A stretch of DNA of 64,000 nt from Dolomedes plantarius. Taxonomy: Eukaryota > Arthropoda > Arachnida > Araneae > Dolomedidae. Positions 11,119 through 22,842 of this stretch are shown piece by piece. Each line of letters starts with the position of its first letter. Position 1 is the first letter of the stretch. The DNA lies in the NCBI GenBank assembly GCA_907164885.2, contig OU015501.1:25491591-25555590 (forward strand). Direction: 5' to 3'. Under the pieces are notes generated by a model. The model was not told where the DNA came from and did not search any database. It saw only the letters and a program-made list of their open reading frames with translations. The position numbers and the translations under genes are program-made.

Positions 11119-12424
11119 CAGAGGCTGTTCACACATTTTTTGAACGATGTATATTGTATTCACAAAGCTAAATTACATAAAATTCTTGTGTTTTAAATGT
11201 TCTATTTGACATCCCTTATTCTGAACTATCTTTCGACACCGCAATTTCTTGGATAATAATGCCTTTTGAAGTGTCAGAAGAGGTATTCTATCCTGTTCCT
11301 CCTGAACAGCTTTCCAGAGTCCTGTAAGGGTTTTGGGACGACGTTTGGATAATGCAGATTTTAAAAGTCCGAAAGCACAAAAATCCATAGGTGATACATC
11401 GGGAGATTTAGTAGGGATATCAGTGAAGGGTATGGCCTTGCTACCAGTTTTTTGTTCCATTTCTTTTAGGAAATTTACAGTGGATTTTGATGTGTGACTG
11501 CTAGCTTTGTCCTTATGGAGTCTCACAGATTGATGGCACTGTGGGTAAAGCGATGGTATTTCATTCAGAAAAATTGGCAATAACATATGTTCCTGATAGT
11601 ATTTGGAGTTAATCTTGACATTTTTTCCCCCTCTCTTTATTTTTAATTTGCCATTATAAGAAAAACCAGCAACAATCATGAATCCCTTAGAAAAAATTTC
11701 TTTCGATTCTTTGAACCATGTACTTAAATTTTTTTCTCCCCTTTTCCGATAATAAATGCCTCTTTTTTTGTTGCAATCATTTAAATACAACCATGATTCA
11801 TCTATTGTGACAATTGTTTTCCATTTTTCTTTGGATAAGTGTTTCTCATATAGAATTCTGCAGCGTGTCCTGCGTTCAGCGATATGATTTGGAAGAAGAC
11901 GATACACATTGCGTTTTTTTCGCTTTCTTAAGATTTAAATCAACGTTTATCATTTTGTTTACAGTGGACAACGAGCATTTTAATGATTTTGCAACTGTCC
12001 TTTGACTAGGGGGATTTTCTTTTAACATTAAACAACGTACCTTTGCAATAATCGAAGATATACGTTTTTTCCTTGGATGCTTGTTTGGAATTTTTATCCC
12101 ACTTGAGGCTCCAATTTGACGTTTTTTTTTTCCTTTCTTGTTGACGATATTACCTATCGACGCTTTAGATATCACAAAACCATGACTCTCACATCGTTTT
12201 TGGATAACTGAGTATGCATATTTATCTTTGGAAAGAGCATAAATGTAGCCTTCGAAACACTGCTTTGTTAAAAACGACTTTTTGAATAAATACAAAACTT
12301 TCAAGCCGCAGACAATAATTTAGACTTTTAAAAACATAGTACAATTGCAATTATTTCTTTTGCAGCAAACGCTTTTTTATTACCGCTTACCAAAATCGTC
12401 TAAAAAATGTGCGAACAGCCTCTG
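11119..12424 (-). mobile_element. DD41D mariner-like transposon, array copy 5
   Basis: 1306 bp with the same ends and TA flanks. It carries the extra T at 11914-11920. Confidence 0.95.
11173..12304 (-). pseudogene. DD41D transposase, frameshifted copy (unit 5)
   Basis: Same break as the unit 2 copy: 142 codons to a premature stop, with the catalytic part open in another frame (11173-11907). It shares E226G with unit 2 and adds Q186R. The shared pair of changes shows that units 2 and 5 descend from one broken unit or were converted by one. Confidence 0.92.
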
Positions 12425-12852
12425 TATTCTACTACTTGTACATTTAATTGACAGAAATTGTGTGTTTTATTGCCTGTGTTATTTACTCATTTAAATACAA
12501 TTCGTTAAATTTTGACCTTTAAAATTGAGGAATGGGGAAGGGATGCTGAGTTTTTATTGAATCTAAATGTGTTGCTTTTATACCTACGGTGGAGTTATGA
12601 ATTCTCTTCAAACAGTGCTCGAGAAGTCTCTGCCGACACCGGTGTTATTCCGGATGGATTTAGGGGGATCGTATCTCAATTACTCTGCTACCCATAATGC
12701 ACCCTCAAAGACCCGTGGCTGAAGAATCTATTATGTGTTCTCGTAGGAAGTGTAAGTCAGTGTGTCTTCGTGTCAGTCACCATCGATGCAACACACACTG
12801 TATTACAACAGTATAAACTTAGTGGTATATCCAAGACATTGAGAGCCAAGAC

Positions 12853-13657
12853 CAGCAAAGAAACTTTTTTCCAAGGTCGTAAAGTCTTAAGCGGTGGCCC
12901 TTCACCTCAACGACTCGGGGCATGTTCAATAAAGTAGAACGAAAAAACCTTTTTTTGACATAGAGATTTGCCATAGCCGGCAAAAGTTTCCTTCTAAAAT
13001 TAGAATGAAGAATATAAAATTTTATTTCTTTACTAAAATATTTTCAAGAACCGCAAAGGGCTTCAAATGTGAGAGTTTTATGTTACGTCGCGCTATTGCC
13101 TTTGGTTTTCTACTGAAACAACAAACAAGATCTCCCAACAAACAAGACCATTGTGTATTATAAGAATATGCTACTGCAAAATTAATATGATGAAAGTCGT
13201 GAAATTCTACAAAATCAGTTGTTCTATAATGACATCTACACATTAGTAATACTTAGAATGTGTAAGTTTTCTGCAAAAATACCATATTTTTAATATTTTG
13301 TTTTCAAAATATTTTTTTTTTTTTTTTCTCCAATGCGGAGGCACTTGTAATGAAACATTGGCCTATACTACACCGCAATTTTACTGCCCATTTTATTATG
13401 GGGGCACCATATAGGCGGACAGCATTACCCCCTATGAAGGGACGACACGAATGGAAGCATTTTTCGTGGCGCCACGCCGGGATTCGATCTGAGCACCCTC
13501 AGCACCGTAACCCAGCGCGCTGTACCACAGGGCCGCCTCAAGCCCGTTTTCAAAATATATATATTATTATTTAAATGTACTATAAAAGAAATTTAAAAGT
13601 AAAATACAAATTTTATCACTTTTCCATAAAAACATCCATTTTGAAGCCTCTTGCGGT
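12853..13657. repeat. Partial array unit 6 (array edge)
   Basis: Follows the unit sequence up to the octamer ttgcggta near 13657, then diverges from it. It lacks the DD41D transposon. It carries an extra C near 12949, a roughly 17-bp local insertion near 13128-13145, and a SINE insertion, none of which is in units 1-5. This is the right-hand boundary of the array. Confidence 0.93.
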
Positions 13658-13770
13658 ACTTGAATATAATTTTGTAGAGCAATAAAATACTATATTCTTC
13701 ATTTTATTCTCAAAAGACAACTTTTGCTGGCTGTAGCAAATTTCTGTGTAATTTTTTTTTCGTTCCACCC
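12932..13770. mobile_element. Non-autonomous TIR element with ~100-bp TIRs, holding a SINE
   Basis: The reverse complement of 13681-13770 matches 12932-13025 at roughly three quarters identity. The shared start is AAGTAGAACGAAAAAA against GGGTGGAACGAAAAAAAA. TA lies on both sides (12930-12931 and 13771-13772). No ORF is seen inside. Without the SINE at 13313-13545 it would be about 600 bp, a MITE-like size. Units 1-5 contain only its left part, cut at ttgcggta, so this edge copy is the only complete one here. The family is unknown; TA flanks suggest Tc1/mariner mobilisation. Confidence 0.7.
13313..13545 (-). mobile_element. tRNA-derived SINE, copy 1
   Basis: Read on the minus strand, the 5' end has pol III box-like sequences: an A-box-like TGGTACAGCGCGCTGG and a B-box-like GATCGAATCC. 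The 3' end is an A-run (T-run at 13313-13327 on plus). A perfect 13-bp target duplication, gttttcaaaatat, lies at 13300-13312 and 13546-13558. This is a retroposed SINE, not a functional tRNA gene. A second copy is at 28275. Confidence 0.9.
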
Positions 13771-13772
13771 TA

Positions 13773-16700
13773 TTTTCAATCCCTGATCCTCTCAAACCTG
13801 CACTGCCTTAGGATTTCAAGAAATTATTCTCAAGAAGAATCGTAAATGACATGCCATCAGACCATATAGAGAATTGGTCTTTATACAGATATTTTTTCAA
13901 AAGGTCAGTGAGTTATGTAATATTTCAAAGGCTATTGTACTTTATGTTTATTTTTTAGTGTTAAGGCAAACCCATAAGCTGTAATAAAATCTCACTCTGT
14001 TTGAAATCCGAATATATTTAGGTAAATAATTTTTATGACGATAGTTTTTTTTATATTTGAGAATGACCTAGAAGATGAATATTCAATTAAGAGTACTTTA
14101 AACTTCTTTAGATTTTTTTTTTGTCTGCAGCAACATATTTATTTTATAATGCTTCAAAAGAATTAAAATTACTAAGTTACGTGTTGAAGGAATTCAGTTT
14201 AATTTTTCAAATCTGATATTATTTTAAATATTTTTGTCATTTTTAAAAATGATTGAATGAAGTAAAGAAATTTTTTCTTGTTTTAATTTAAGATTGTTTG
14301 AGTCCTATAGCGGAACTTTTATCTCGGACATACTTTGATGCTTTAATTTTGTTTTCCTCCATGTAGTGCATAAAAAATAAATCAATGCTATTTTTTGATT
14401 CTTCAGAATGTAAAGGTTAACCTGTAATTTTATTCATTTTTATGTGAATGAATTTAATTTTTTTGGACAAATTAGAATTAAAGTGTCTTTAGGGCCAAGG
14501 TTCAACATGGCCTTGTACCTTGGTCCGTCATACGTTATGTCTTGGTCCAACTGAGTTTTAATTTTATAACTTACTACTTCAAAAGTAAGACATTAACGCT
14601 AACCTAAAACTGAATCAATTGAATTTTATCAATTAAATTCAATTATAAACACAATAAACAAATCACAATTAAACATTAAAACAAAATATCAATATTATTC
14701 TACATTATTATTCTACATTGTAAGCTGTCAAATGAACCCTTAATACTCTGTTGTTGTCTTAGGGATTGATTTTTTAATTAATAGATAGGATTCTTGCCTT
14801 GGGGATCCATTAAAAAAGACATACTCAAAAGAGGTGAAATAGAAGCGTGTTGTACCTGGGGTCCAGGACAAATGTAAAAATGAATTTCCGGTCCGATGTA
14901 CAAAAGGTTCCCACTCCAAACAATTGTTTTTTCTCCAATCTGAATGTTACGCTAAAGTCATGATTTTGTGACTGGTAAATTTTTAAAGGGTGACTCATTT
15001 AATAATGACATTCAATTAGTAGTAAGATGCTGCTCAGATCTCAAGTAAAAAATAAAATAAAACGCGAAAATATTTGCTTTTAGCCCACGAAACTTAATAG
15101 CTGAGGTAAAAAGTTTTACATATAACTTTTTTTTAATAAACCAGGTGCATTAAAGAGCTGTAGAGCCACATACATGAAATTAGTTTACCACTTACCCTCC
15201 ACCCCCACCCCCCTTCAAAAAAAAAGAGCAGGCGATGGCCTAAGACTAAAACTAAAGTATATCCGGTCCAAGGTACATCAGGTTCTCCTATGTATAAAAT
15301 TTTGCTTCATAGGAATAAAATCTACTCCTGTAGCTAAATTAAAATTAAATATTTCTTCTCAGGAAAAAAAGTTTCATTTAATTTGTTTTAGACAATAACA
15401 ATTATTGGTTCTAAGGTAATAATATTTGTATCAACTATTTAATTTTCCTAGCATCCTAATAAATAAACCAAAAATAAGTTTTATGTTTTTCATATCATTC
15501 AGAAGGAAGTTCTGTTTTAATTTTAGTATTATATGTTAAGCATCGAAAAAAAGCTAAAAATGTATGCATACCATTAATGATATAAAATTAGGACATATTT
15601 GTTTGAAATTTAGAAATGATTCCGTAAAGATGCTTTTTTGGTCTTCTAAAATCTAATTCTATCCTATACCATCAAAGCGACTTGCTGCTGATAAAAGTGT
15701 AGATATACAGCTTTGTGATTTTAGAATTTTCTGCTGGTAAATTGTGCGAAAACTCACTTCAAGTGTTCAACTTTGAGAATGACATCTACGTAATGTCATA
15801 TTACAACAAACAGTCACAGTGATAAAAATAAATAAATTTTAATTCATATGCAAGAAATGAAATCAACGAAATGTATTCATTATTTCCTCACATAACCGTT
15901 GCATGAGCACTTACTCAAGATGGAATTAGTAATAAGAGAACGCGTTTGAAAACGTATGAAAATATTTTATGAGGAAAGAAAGGAAACAAAATTTAAAGTT
16001 TTATAGACATACAGTAAGATGGAAATAGAATTTTGCTTAAAATGTAAAAAGTTATGTTCTATTCAAAGGCTATTATATGGTTTTTCTAACAGAAAATAGG
16101 GAATATTTTGTATTTACCTTTACCCTTAGTATTTCATATTATATCTACTGTGAGTAATTAGTAATTACAGCCAATGAAAAATAGCTGAGTGCAGGTCTAA
16201 ATCAATGTAACCAAAATTTTCTGAATTAAAGAGACAATAAAAAATTTTCTAAATTATACAAAAGAAAATGAATAAGGAATTTAATGTTAACTCAATTTAA
16301 AAAAACTGAAAGATTTCCTTACGTTAACAAGTATCGATAATTTAATCTGTAATAGAAAACGGAAGCAGCAATAACTGTTTGTCACGAGTAAAATTACTGA
16401 AAATTAATTTAAACATGGATAGATAGCAATAAAGTCGTTATGAAAACAGATTAAACATGCATGGAACATAAACTTAAAAGTAACCTTTATCAAGTATAAG
16501 TTAATAGGTTGACGGAAGTGAAAAAAGTAAATAAACTTCTGTAGATTAAAAAAACAATAGCATGTTCAATTCCCTAGGTCTCACTAAACAGGACTTTGAA
16601 ATTTATTGGTAGAATATTTGGCCATTCCGGGTGAAAAAACTGCAGAGGAATGTTTTCGGAAAATTAAAAATTATTTCCTATTTCTGGCAGTCTTCCTAGT

Positions 16701-18803
16701 TATGCAAATCAGTATTTCTACAGTGCTAAGAATTTTTCTCAACCGAAACAGCTCTTGCAATTATAAAAACTAGTTTGAAGAAAAACGTGATCCCAATAAG
16801 AATTATCTACTACCCAGAATATAGGAGCTTTACTGATTTCTTTAATGATAAAATCTTGATTAAAAAACTAGATTTGGTATTTGTTTAAGAATTTAATGAA
16901 GGAAATTAAATTAGTAAATCTATAATTCGAGACATTTAGCCACTTAAATTGTAATTTATGTAATTCTAAACTTGCTGATATATATTTCCTTGAGTAATTT
17001 TATTCATTAAATTTGGTATACAACTTTGATTGGACGTGTATATAGATTTATTCAAATTATTTCTGAAATTATTGGATTTAAAAGCTAAAAATTTGGAAAC
17101 GAAAGCGTGTGTGTTAGCTATAGTGATAAATTTTGATAAAATATTAACATTCTAATCTAAGAACAGAGAAAAATTATTCTCAGCCACCTATTTTTTGTTT
17201 GTTCAATTTGAATAAAGTTCCATTCATATATATATAACATTGAGACTATGAAGAATGTTGATTGGGAGTCAAATTATTTTTATTTCATACCAACAGCATA
17301 ATCTAGACGCATTTATTTTTATGTATAATATCCCAAAAGCACGTCTTCACTAAAACATGGGGAAAAGTTAATGAAGTCTACGAAAAATTACATTGTCATT
17401 GAATAATTTCATTCTAAAATAAGAGAACTGAAGTATATTTTGCTTTATATTAGTGGTTTAATATTTAAATTTGTATGTTTGGCCTTAAAGATTGAAATTG
17501 TAAGAATTCAAATGTATTTTCTAAAGGAATAGCCAACCATCCATTATATGCGTACTTATGTTTATACCTGCCTGGTTTTATGTGACATTCTTCAATTTTT
17601 TTGTCTGCTGATAAACTGCTTTGGCACATAAATTTATGACACTTTTCTTATGTTTAACAGTGCAATAGATATGCCTCTCCTATAATTATCTTGACAGCCA
17701 TTAATCAGTTTCATCCTAGTTACGTTGCTCACTTCATCTTGACTTCACTGGTGAAGGTATAAGAGATTCTTTTGGAAATTTTATATTTTCACCTCAAAGA
17801 TATATGAATTACAGAGCAAATTTATATATCTGGTAAACATGAGAGAAAAGTGAGAGAAATACATCCTTAAAAAATCTGTAACAGGATGACAAATGCTACA
17901 TTTAAGTCATCGCAAAGTAATTTCACATTTTTTTCATTTCCACAAAATCACGACTCATACAACAGCATTCTAAAAATTGCTCTGATATTGTATTTTTTAG
18001 GGGTACATAAATATCTCAGACTTTCAAACATCTATTTGTTCGATATCTCTTTGCGATTTCTCTTTTCTTTCAGTACTGCATAGTTATTAAGATTCACAAA
18101 CATATTAAATCAATAGAGCAGCATAAGAACAATAAAATAAACTATAGTAAAATTATCTTTAGGAATGAAGTAATATCTACTCCCTTCAATGTATCTCCAA
18201 ATGACGGCTGTTAAGTAAACATTTTATATCGCTCTTACTGCATTTAAAATTCCAATTTACTGCAATTCCCTCTAAAGTTGTTAGCATTGCTGATAAGAGG
18301 CTTAATATGAAGTATGCATGCACAAATTTACTGCTTGTTTTGAATATATAATAACGGAAAGACTTGAAAATGGACAGTTATAGACAGACGTTTTCATAAT
18401 CTTCGAAATGGGGCAAAATGTGTAACCCCAAGGATTTTGGAGAAAGTTCTTAAGACACAGGAGCATTAGACATTAGTCAGTAAAAGATCACCCAATGCTC
18501 CTTGACAGTTAGCTATAGTGATGTCTAACACAAACCTTTCTGCCGAGCTTGCAGATTTTCAAAATGAACCTCTCATCAAAAGTTGATTTCTATTAAAATG
18601 CACTCTAGTGAAGACATTCGATATTTTTGTCGCCCGAAAAAGAACGAAATACTAGACAGAATTCTGTTAACATCTGAGAAAAGGACTTTTCTGTATGTTG
18701 TGCTATAAGACTGTGAGTAGCTATCATGTTCAAATGAAGGAATTTCATATAACCACATTAGTTTTACATTGAAGGAACAGAAAGGAGTTAGATATTTAAA
18801 ATG
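13773..18803. other. AT-rich stretch without recognised gene
   Basis: About 5 kb of AT-rich DNA with stop codons in all frames and no coding pattern that I trust. Short ORFs at 15174 and 17886 have no recognisable features. No RNA gene was seen. Confidence 0.6.
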
Positions 18804-18805
18804 TA

Positions 18806-20101
18806 GAGGAGAAGGTCCAAATATAGGCTAGGATCTAAAAACGGGCTAGTTGTTGAATTATATATAAGAAGGTTCTGCCATCTGGCAGCGAGGTCATCAA
18901 ACAATTACATTTTGGTAAGGAAGAAGATATTAAATAGATGATACATCTTTGCCGATTGTGTATAAAGCAGTCGCCATTCTTTTTGAAAATAATATGTATT
19001 CAAACTTCGAAACTTTATCAGGTAAGTGTATTCGAATTTCTGTAGTACATTTTAATCCTTAATTATTGCATGTTTTGTTGTTATCACGTTACTGATAAAA
19101 TAGTAAGCTACGTTTTGAGATAATTAATCAAGGGACATCTTAAACTGATAATGGCTGCCTTTCAGTAAAAGTTGAGCATACTGTTTGTCCAAATATGGGC
19201 TAGTAGAATCGGTCTAAAAATGGGCTAGTCCATATTTAGACCATTTTCTCACCTATCACATATTTTTTTTATAATTTTTTTCTTTTATTCAAAATCTAAA
19301 GAATTTTTTCAATTATATATTTTTTTAAATTATCTTTGGGTGCTGATATTTTATTTTCTGTAATTTCTTCAATTTCGGACTCGCGACCACTCAAGGTCGC
19401 AAGTCCTCAAAGGCATGTCTTGTGACGGACATACCCTACCGGAACGGGTTCACTCGGTCCTTGTGCAAATCAGCACTAAACAAAATAAAGAGGAAGCTAA
19501 TTCTAGGGTATGTAAGTGATGCAGAAGCTGTAAAAACAAAAAAAAAGCTAAAAATGGGCAAACTGGAAATGGTACAAAGAGGGCTACCAATAATCAGCCT
19601 TCCGACTCCGGGGAAGAACATAGTAAACCCATGGATTCTCCACCAGGGATTTACCCGGATGATAGCGATGCAGCCTGCATCTTTTGCAAAGGACAGCTGA
19701 CGCAAGAGGAGAAATGTGGGTGCAATGTTTTCAGTGTGAAATTTGCGCACACACAGAAGGTGCGGGGGCAGAAAAGGTTGTATATGTGTGCGACTTCTGC
19801 AAATAAAATTAAAAGGTAGCATTTTCCCAGCTTTTGATTGTTTTTATTTATATTTTATATTTTTTACAGAAATATTAGGGGAAGCCCATATTTAGACCAC
19901 CATTTGAAAATCTACTATTTCCCAACGTTTGCAATTAAATTTATTATAAAAACACAGAGTGCTGTAACATTTTTTTACCATCCTATCTTGATCCTTACAT
20001 GTTTTAGGTTGTATTAACATATTAACATCTTGAAAATAATGAACATATAGCTGGCTTGACTTCAAAATGAAACATATAGCGCATATTTGGACCTTCTGCT
20101 C
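18806..20101 (+). mobile_element. Decayed pogo/Tigger-like element
   Basis: 1296 bp flanked by TA (18804-18805 and 20102-20103). The left end reads GAGGAGAAGGTCCAAATAT and the reverse complement of the right end GAGCAGAAGGTCCAAATAT, a TIR of about 25 bp. A subterminal motif near GGTCYAAAWATGGGCTAG repeats inside the left part (18813-18850 and 19188-19245) and near 19880. Only the C-terminal end of a coding region remains, so it is an internally deleted derivative. Confidence 0.7.
19523..19806 (+). pseudogene. C-terminal tail of a pogo-like transposase with cysteine finger
   Basis: One frame gives a Lys/Gln/Ser-rich linker and then DAACIFCKGQLTQEEK. After a shift near 19712 another frame gives MWVQCFQCEICAHTEG and finally YVCDFCK before the stop at 19804-19806. 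The C-x2-C, W-x-QC-x2-C and CDFC pattern resembles the PHD-like finger at the end of many insect Tigger/Jerky-type transposases. The DNA-binding and DDE domains are missing. Confidence 0.55.
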
Positions 20102-20103
20102 TA

Positions 20104-22840
20104 CTTATAAATTTTAACTCAACGAATAAAAGTGTCTAGTTATACCTTAATATATTAAGCTATAATTTCATCTTACCACCAAACAAATAAAGATTAGCCT
20201 TACATTTATTAAAGATTTAAAAAATTGAACACTGATATAAAATCACTTATGCCTAAATAGCTTAACCGCACAATTACATTCTATGCAACATTCCCATCAG
20301 CATTCCATTATCTTATTGATTTTCTATTTTTCTTTCTTTGTAATAATATATTTATCAAAATATTCTCTACAAATAGAAAAAGATAAAAATAAAAGATTCA
20401 GTCATATTTAATGTTTCAATTGAGTACATTACGTGAGTATTTATAGGACAAAAACATGATTAAGTCTCTCTGCACAAGATAAAGTTAAACTAAAAGTTTT
20501 GTATAGAAAAAACGAGGTTTTTAAAAACGTTGATTAATTTTTATATAATTTTATCTTTGAGATAAGTTTTAATGCATACTTTTGGTTTATGAAAAAATAA
20601 ATAAATACTTCAAAGAACATTCAAAGTAATAAATCATCCATTTTGTACGTTCATTTACGAATTAGCCTCTTTATAGATACACCAGATACATTTAAATACA
20701 TTGACATCGTCTCTGTACTTATAATTTATTTACAAAATAACAATTTGATTAATTTATTATATATATTTATTAAAAATCTACTTTAGTCCCATAATAGCTA
20801 ATATTTCTGTAATTAAGAGCAATAAATGTTAATGTCGAGTTGTAAGCCGATAATTCTGGGTCATTGCAAGACTGATAATTAAATTTAAATTCTTAAAATA
20901 AATAAGGTATACTGTGAGATTAAATGAAAATAAACACTGATAATATATTTATTAGAAACACACACGATACCACTGAAACGTAAAAACTTAAATGTTTCAC
21001 GAAATAATTGTAAAAGATAAAATTTACTATTAACCTTTTTTTTACACTTTTAGAAAACTTATCATGTAAGTCTTATAAGGATTAATTTAAAATACAACAA
21101 TAACTTTAAATCATCAATTTTAAGTGATATATTAATCGATTATATAAAAATCATTAAATTTCGTAAAAAATTGATGAGCATATATTAATCTAAAATACTT
21201 TGTAAATTATCATTGAAAAATTTCTTTGAACATAAGAAATAAATTATTAATTTTGTTCTGAAGATTTCTATTAAATGAGATTCTAAGATATCAGGAAGCA
21301 GCAAGTCGTCTCTGAACCTTGCGCTATTAAACCCAAACCAACCAACCAACCAACCAAGATATCAGATTCAATAAAATTCCTCTAAGGTAAAAAAATATCC
21401 AATCCCATTGTTTCTCAAATATATCAGACTAAAATATCTAAAATGCAAATATTAGCTCTTTACTTCGCTTTACAAGAAAAATATAAAAGGAACTGCGCAC
21501 TTGTTGGTGCAAGGAATGCATATGTTATATATATTTTGCAATTCTTCTTTACTTAAATGCAAGTGATCTTTAATATCATGGTAAACCGTAATAAGACAGA
21601 TTCATCATCGTATTATTATTAAATTAAACTGAAATGCTTAAAAATATACATACTTAGATAAAAAGCGGTATACTTTGAACTTACAAAAATACTCATTGTA
21701 AACATCTTAAGAACGTTTCTAAGTACAAAGTGTATTTTAAAAAGCAGATATTCAATTTTTGTACGCTTAACGAGTAGCCTAACACTAACTGTTGAGATAT
21801 CACCCAGTGAACATTATATGATAATTATTTCAAATTCTTTAAATTCTTATCTTTGGTCCATCATTATTTTACAATGAAGCTAAATTGAAATGCTTAGAAA
21901 TATACACACTTAGATAAAACAGGGGTTTGGTTTTCACAAAAATATCTATCGGGAACAGATCCAGAATTTTTTCTGTACATAGTATTTGTTGAAGCAGATA
22001 TTTGATCTTTTTAAAATTAATCAATAGCCTAGCACTAATTGTTGAGGTTAACGTTCACTCAGTGAACGTTATATTCTCATTGTTTTAAATTATTTAAATT
22101 CTTACTTCTCTTATAGTTAATTTTAAAAAATAGTATTACAAACTTAGTTTAAACATTAATTTACATTTTAATTTGTTGAAAGAACCTATCCGATTAATAA
22201 AACAAAGAAAAAGCTTAACTTATGTACATATATCCCTTATGACAAAGCTTTTTCTTCACTAATATCATAAAGATTCAGAAGGTAATTTACTCCAACATGC
22301 TATTTGTGTTCAATAATTGCTTTATATATGATTAATTTCTGCCTAAAGTTTTAGAATCTACATATTTAAAACTATTCGATAAAAGTTAAGTAAATCCATC
22401 AAAAAGATAATTTAAATGAAACCTTAAAATTGTTCGTCCACAAAACTAAAGATATGCTGCACAGTAAAATGAGACTGCTAATTAAAAATAGGTCTAGAAT
22501 CTATTTTTACTAGAATCTATCCTGAAAATTTCTGACAATTGAAAACCCCCTCCTTTATCTAAGCTAAGTTCAATTGTGACATCTCATCTTCAGTTGTGGC
22601 GACAGCAGCGTTAAACAAAGGTTTTCATCAAAAGGGTATAATTCTATAGATAAGAAAATTTTGACAGATAGTTAAAACTTTAAACAAAAGAGAAACCCAA
22701 GAAGTCAGTAAATGCAAAAACTAATGCAAGCAAAATCCTATTACATGTTTACATAAACCAATTGATCATGGCGATTCACATTTTTCTGTACTAAATCAAA
22801 AAAATGTTAATTTGGTCTTATATGATAAATTTAGCCAAAC
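20104..22840. other. AT-rich stretch without recognised gene
   Basis: No coding pattern in either strand. It contains a short CCAA repeat near 21337-21357 and the diverged duplication listed at 21602-22110. Confidence 0.6.
21602..22110. repeat. Diverged tandem duplication, period about 255 bp
   Basis: The string tgaaatgctt(a/g)aaatatac near 21630 returns near 21886. Downstream landmarks repeat in order: aaagcagatatt, agcctaacactaa against agcctagcactaa, and cagtgaac followed by attatat. No coding potential is visible. Confidence 0.7.
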
Positions 22841-22842
22841 TA

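Larger units (their letters stand above)
10282..12852. repeat. Array unit 5 (frameshifted transposase)
   Basis: Full unit of 2571 bp. It shares the unit-2 changes (extra T in the run at 11914-11920; T-to-C at 11627) and adds a private T-to-C at 11747 that changes transposase residue 186 from Q to R. Confidence 0.95.
1..13657. repeat. Head-to-tail macrosatellite, 2570-bp unit, at least 5.3 copies
   Basis: The same sequence recurs at 1, 2571, 5142, 7712, 10282 and 12853, giving unit lengths of 2570, 2571, 2570, 2570 and 2571 bp and a partial sixth unit of about 805 bp. I can spot only a handful of single-base differences between full units, so the array is young or homogenised by gene conversion. 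Each full unit contains, in order, the left part of a TIR element, a GC-richer segment, a complete DD41D mariner on the minus strand, and a 3' segment with a short ORF. The first base of the window is already inside the array, so the total copy number is unknown. The 1-base length differences come from one T-run in units 2 and 5. Confidence 0.97.

Noticed and set aside
13500..13540. tRNA gene
   Set aside because: A and B box-like sequences belong to the SINE head. The cloverleaf is not preserved, and an A-tail and target duplications are present.
13350..13574. 74-codon ORF on the plus strand, and the related 90-codon ORF at 28264
   Set aside because: Both are antisense translations of the SINE copies. 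The pol III boxes, A-tails and target duplications explain the sequence.
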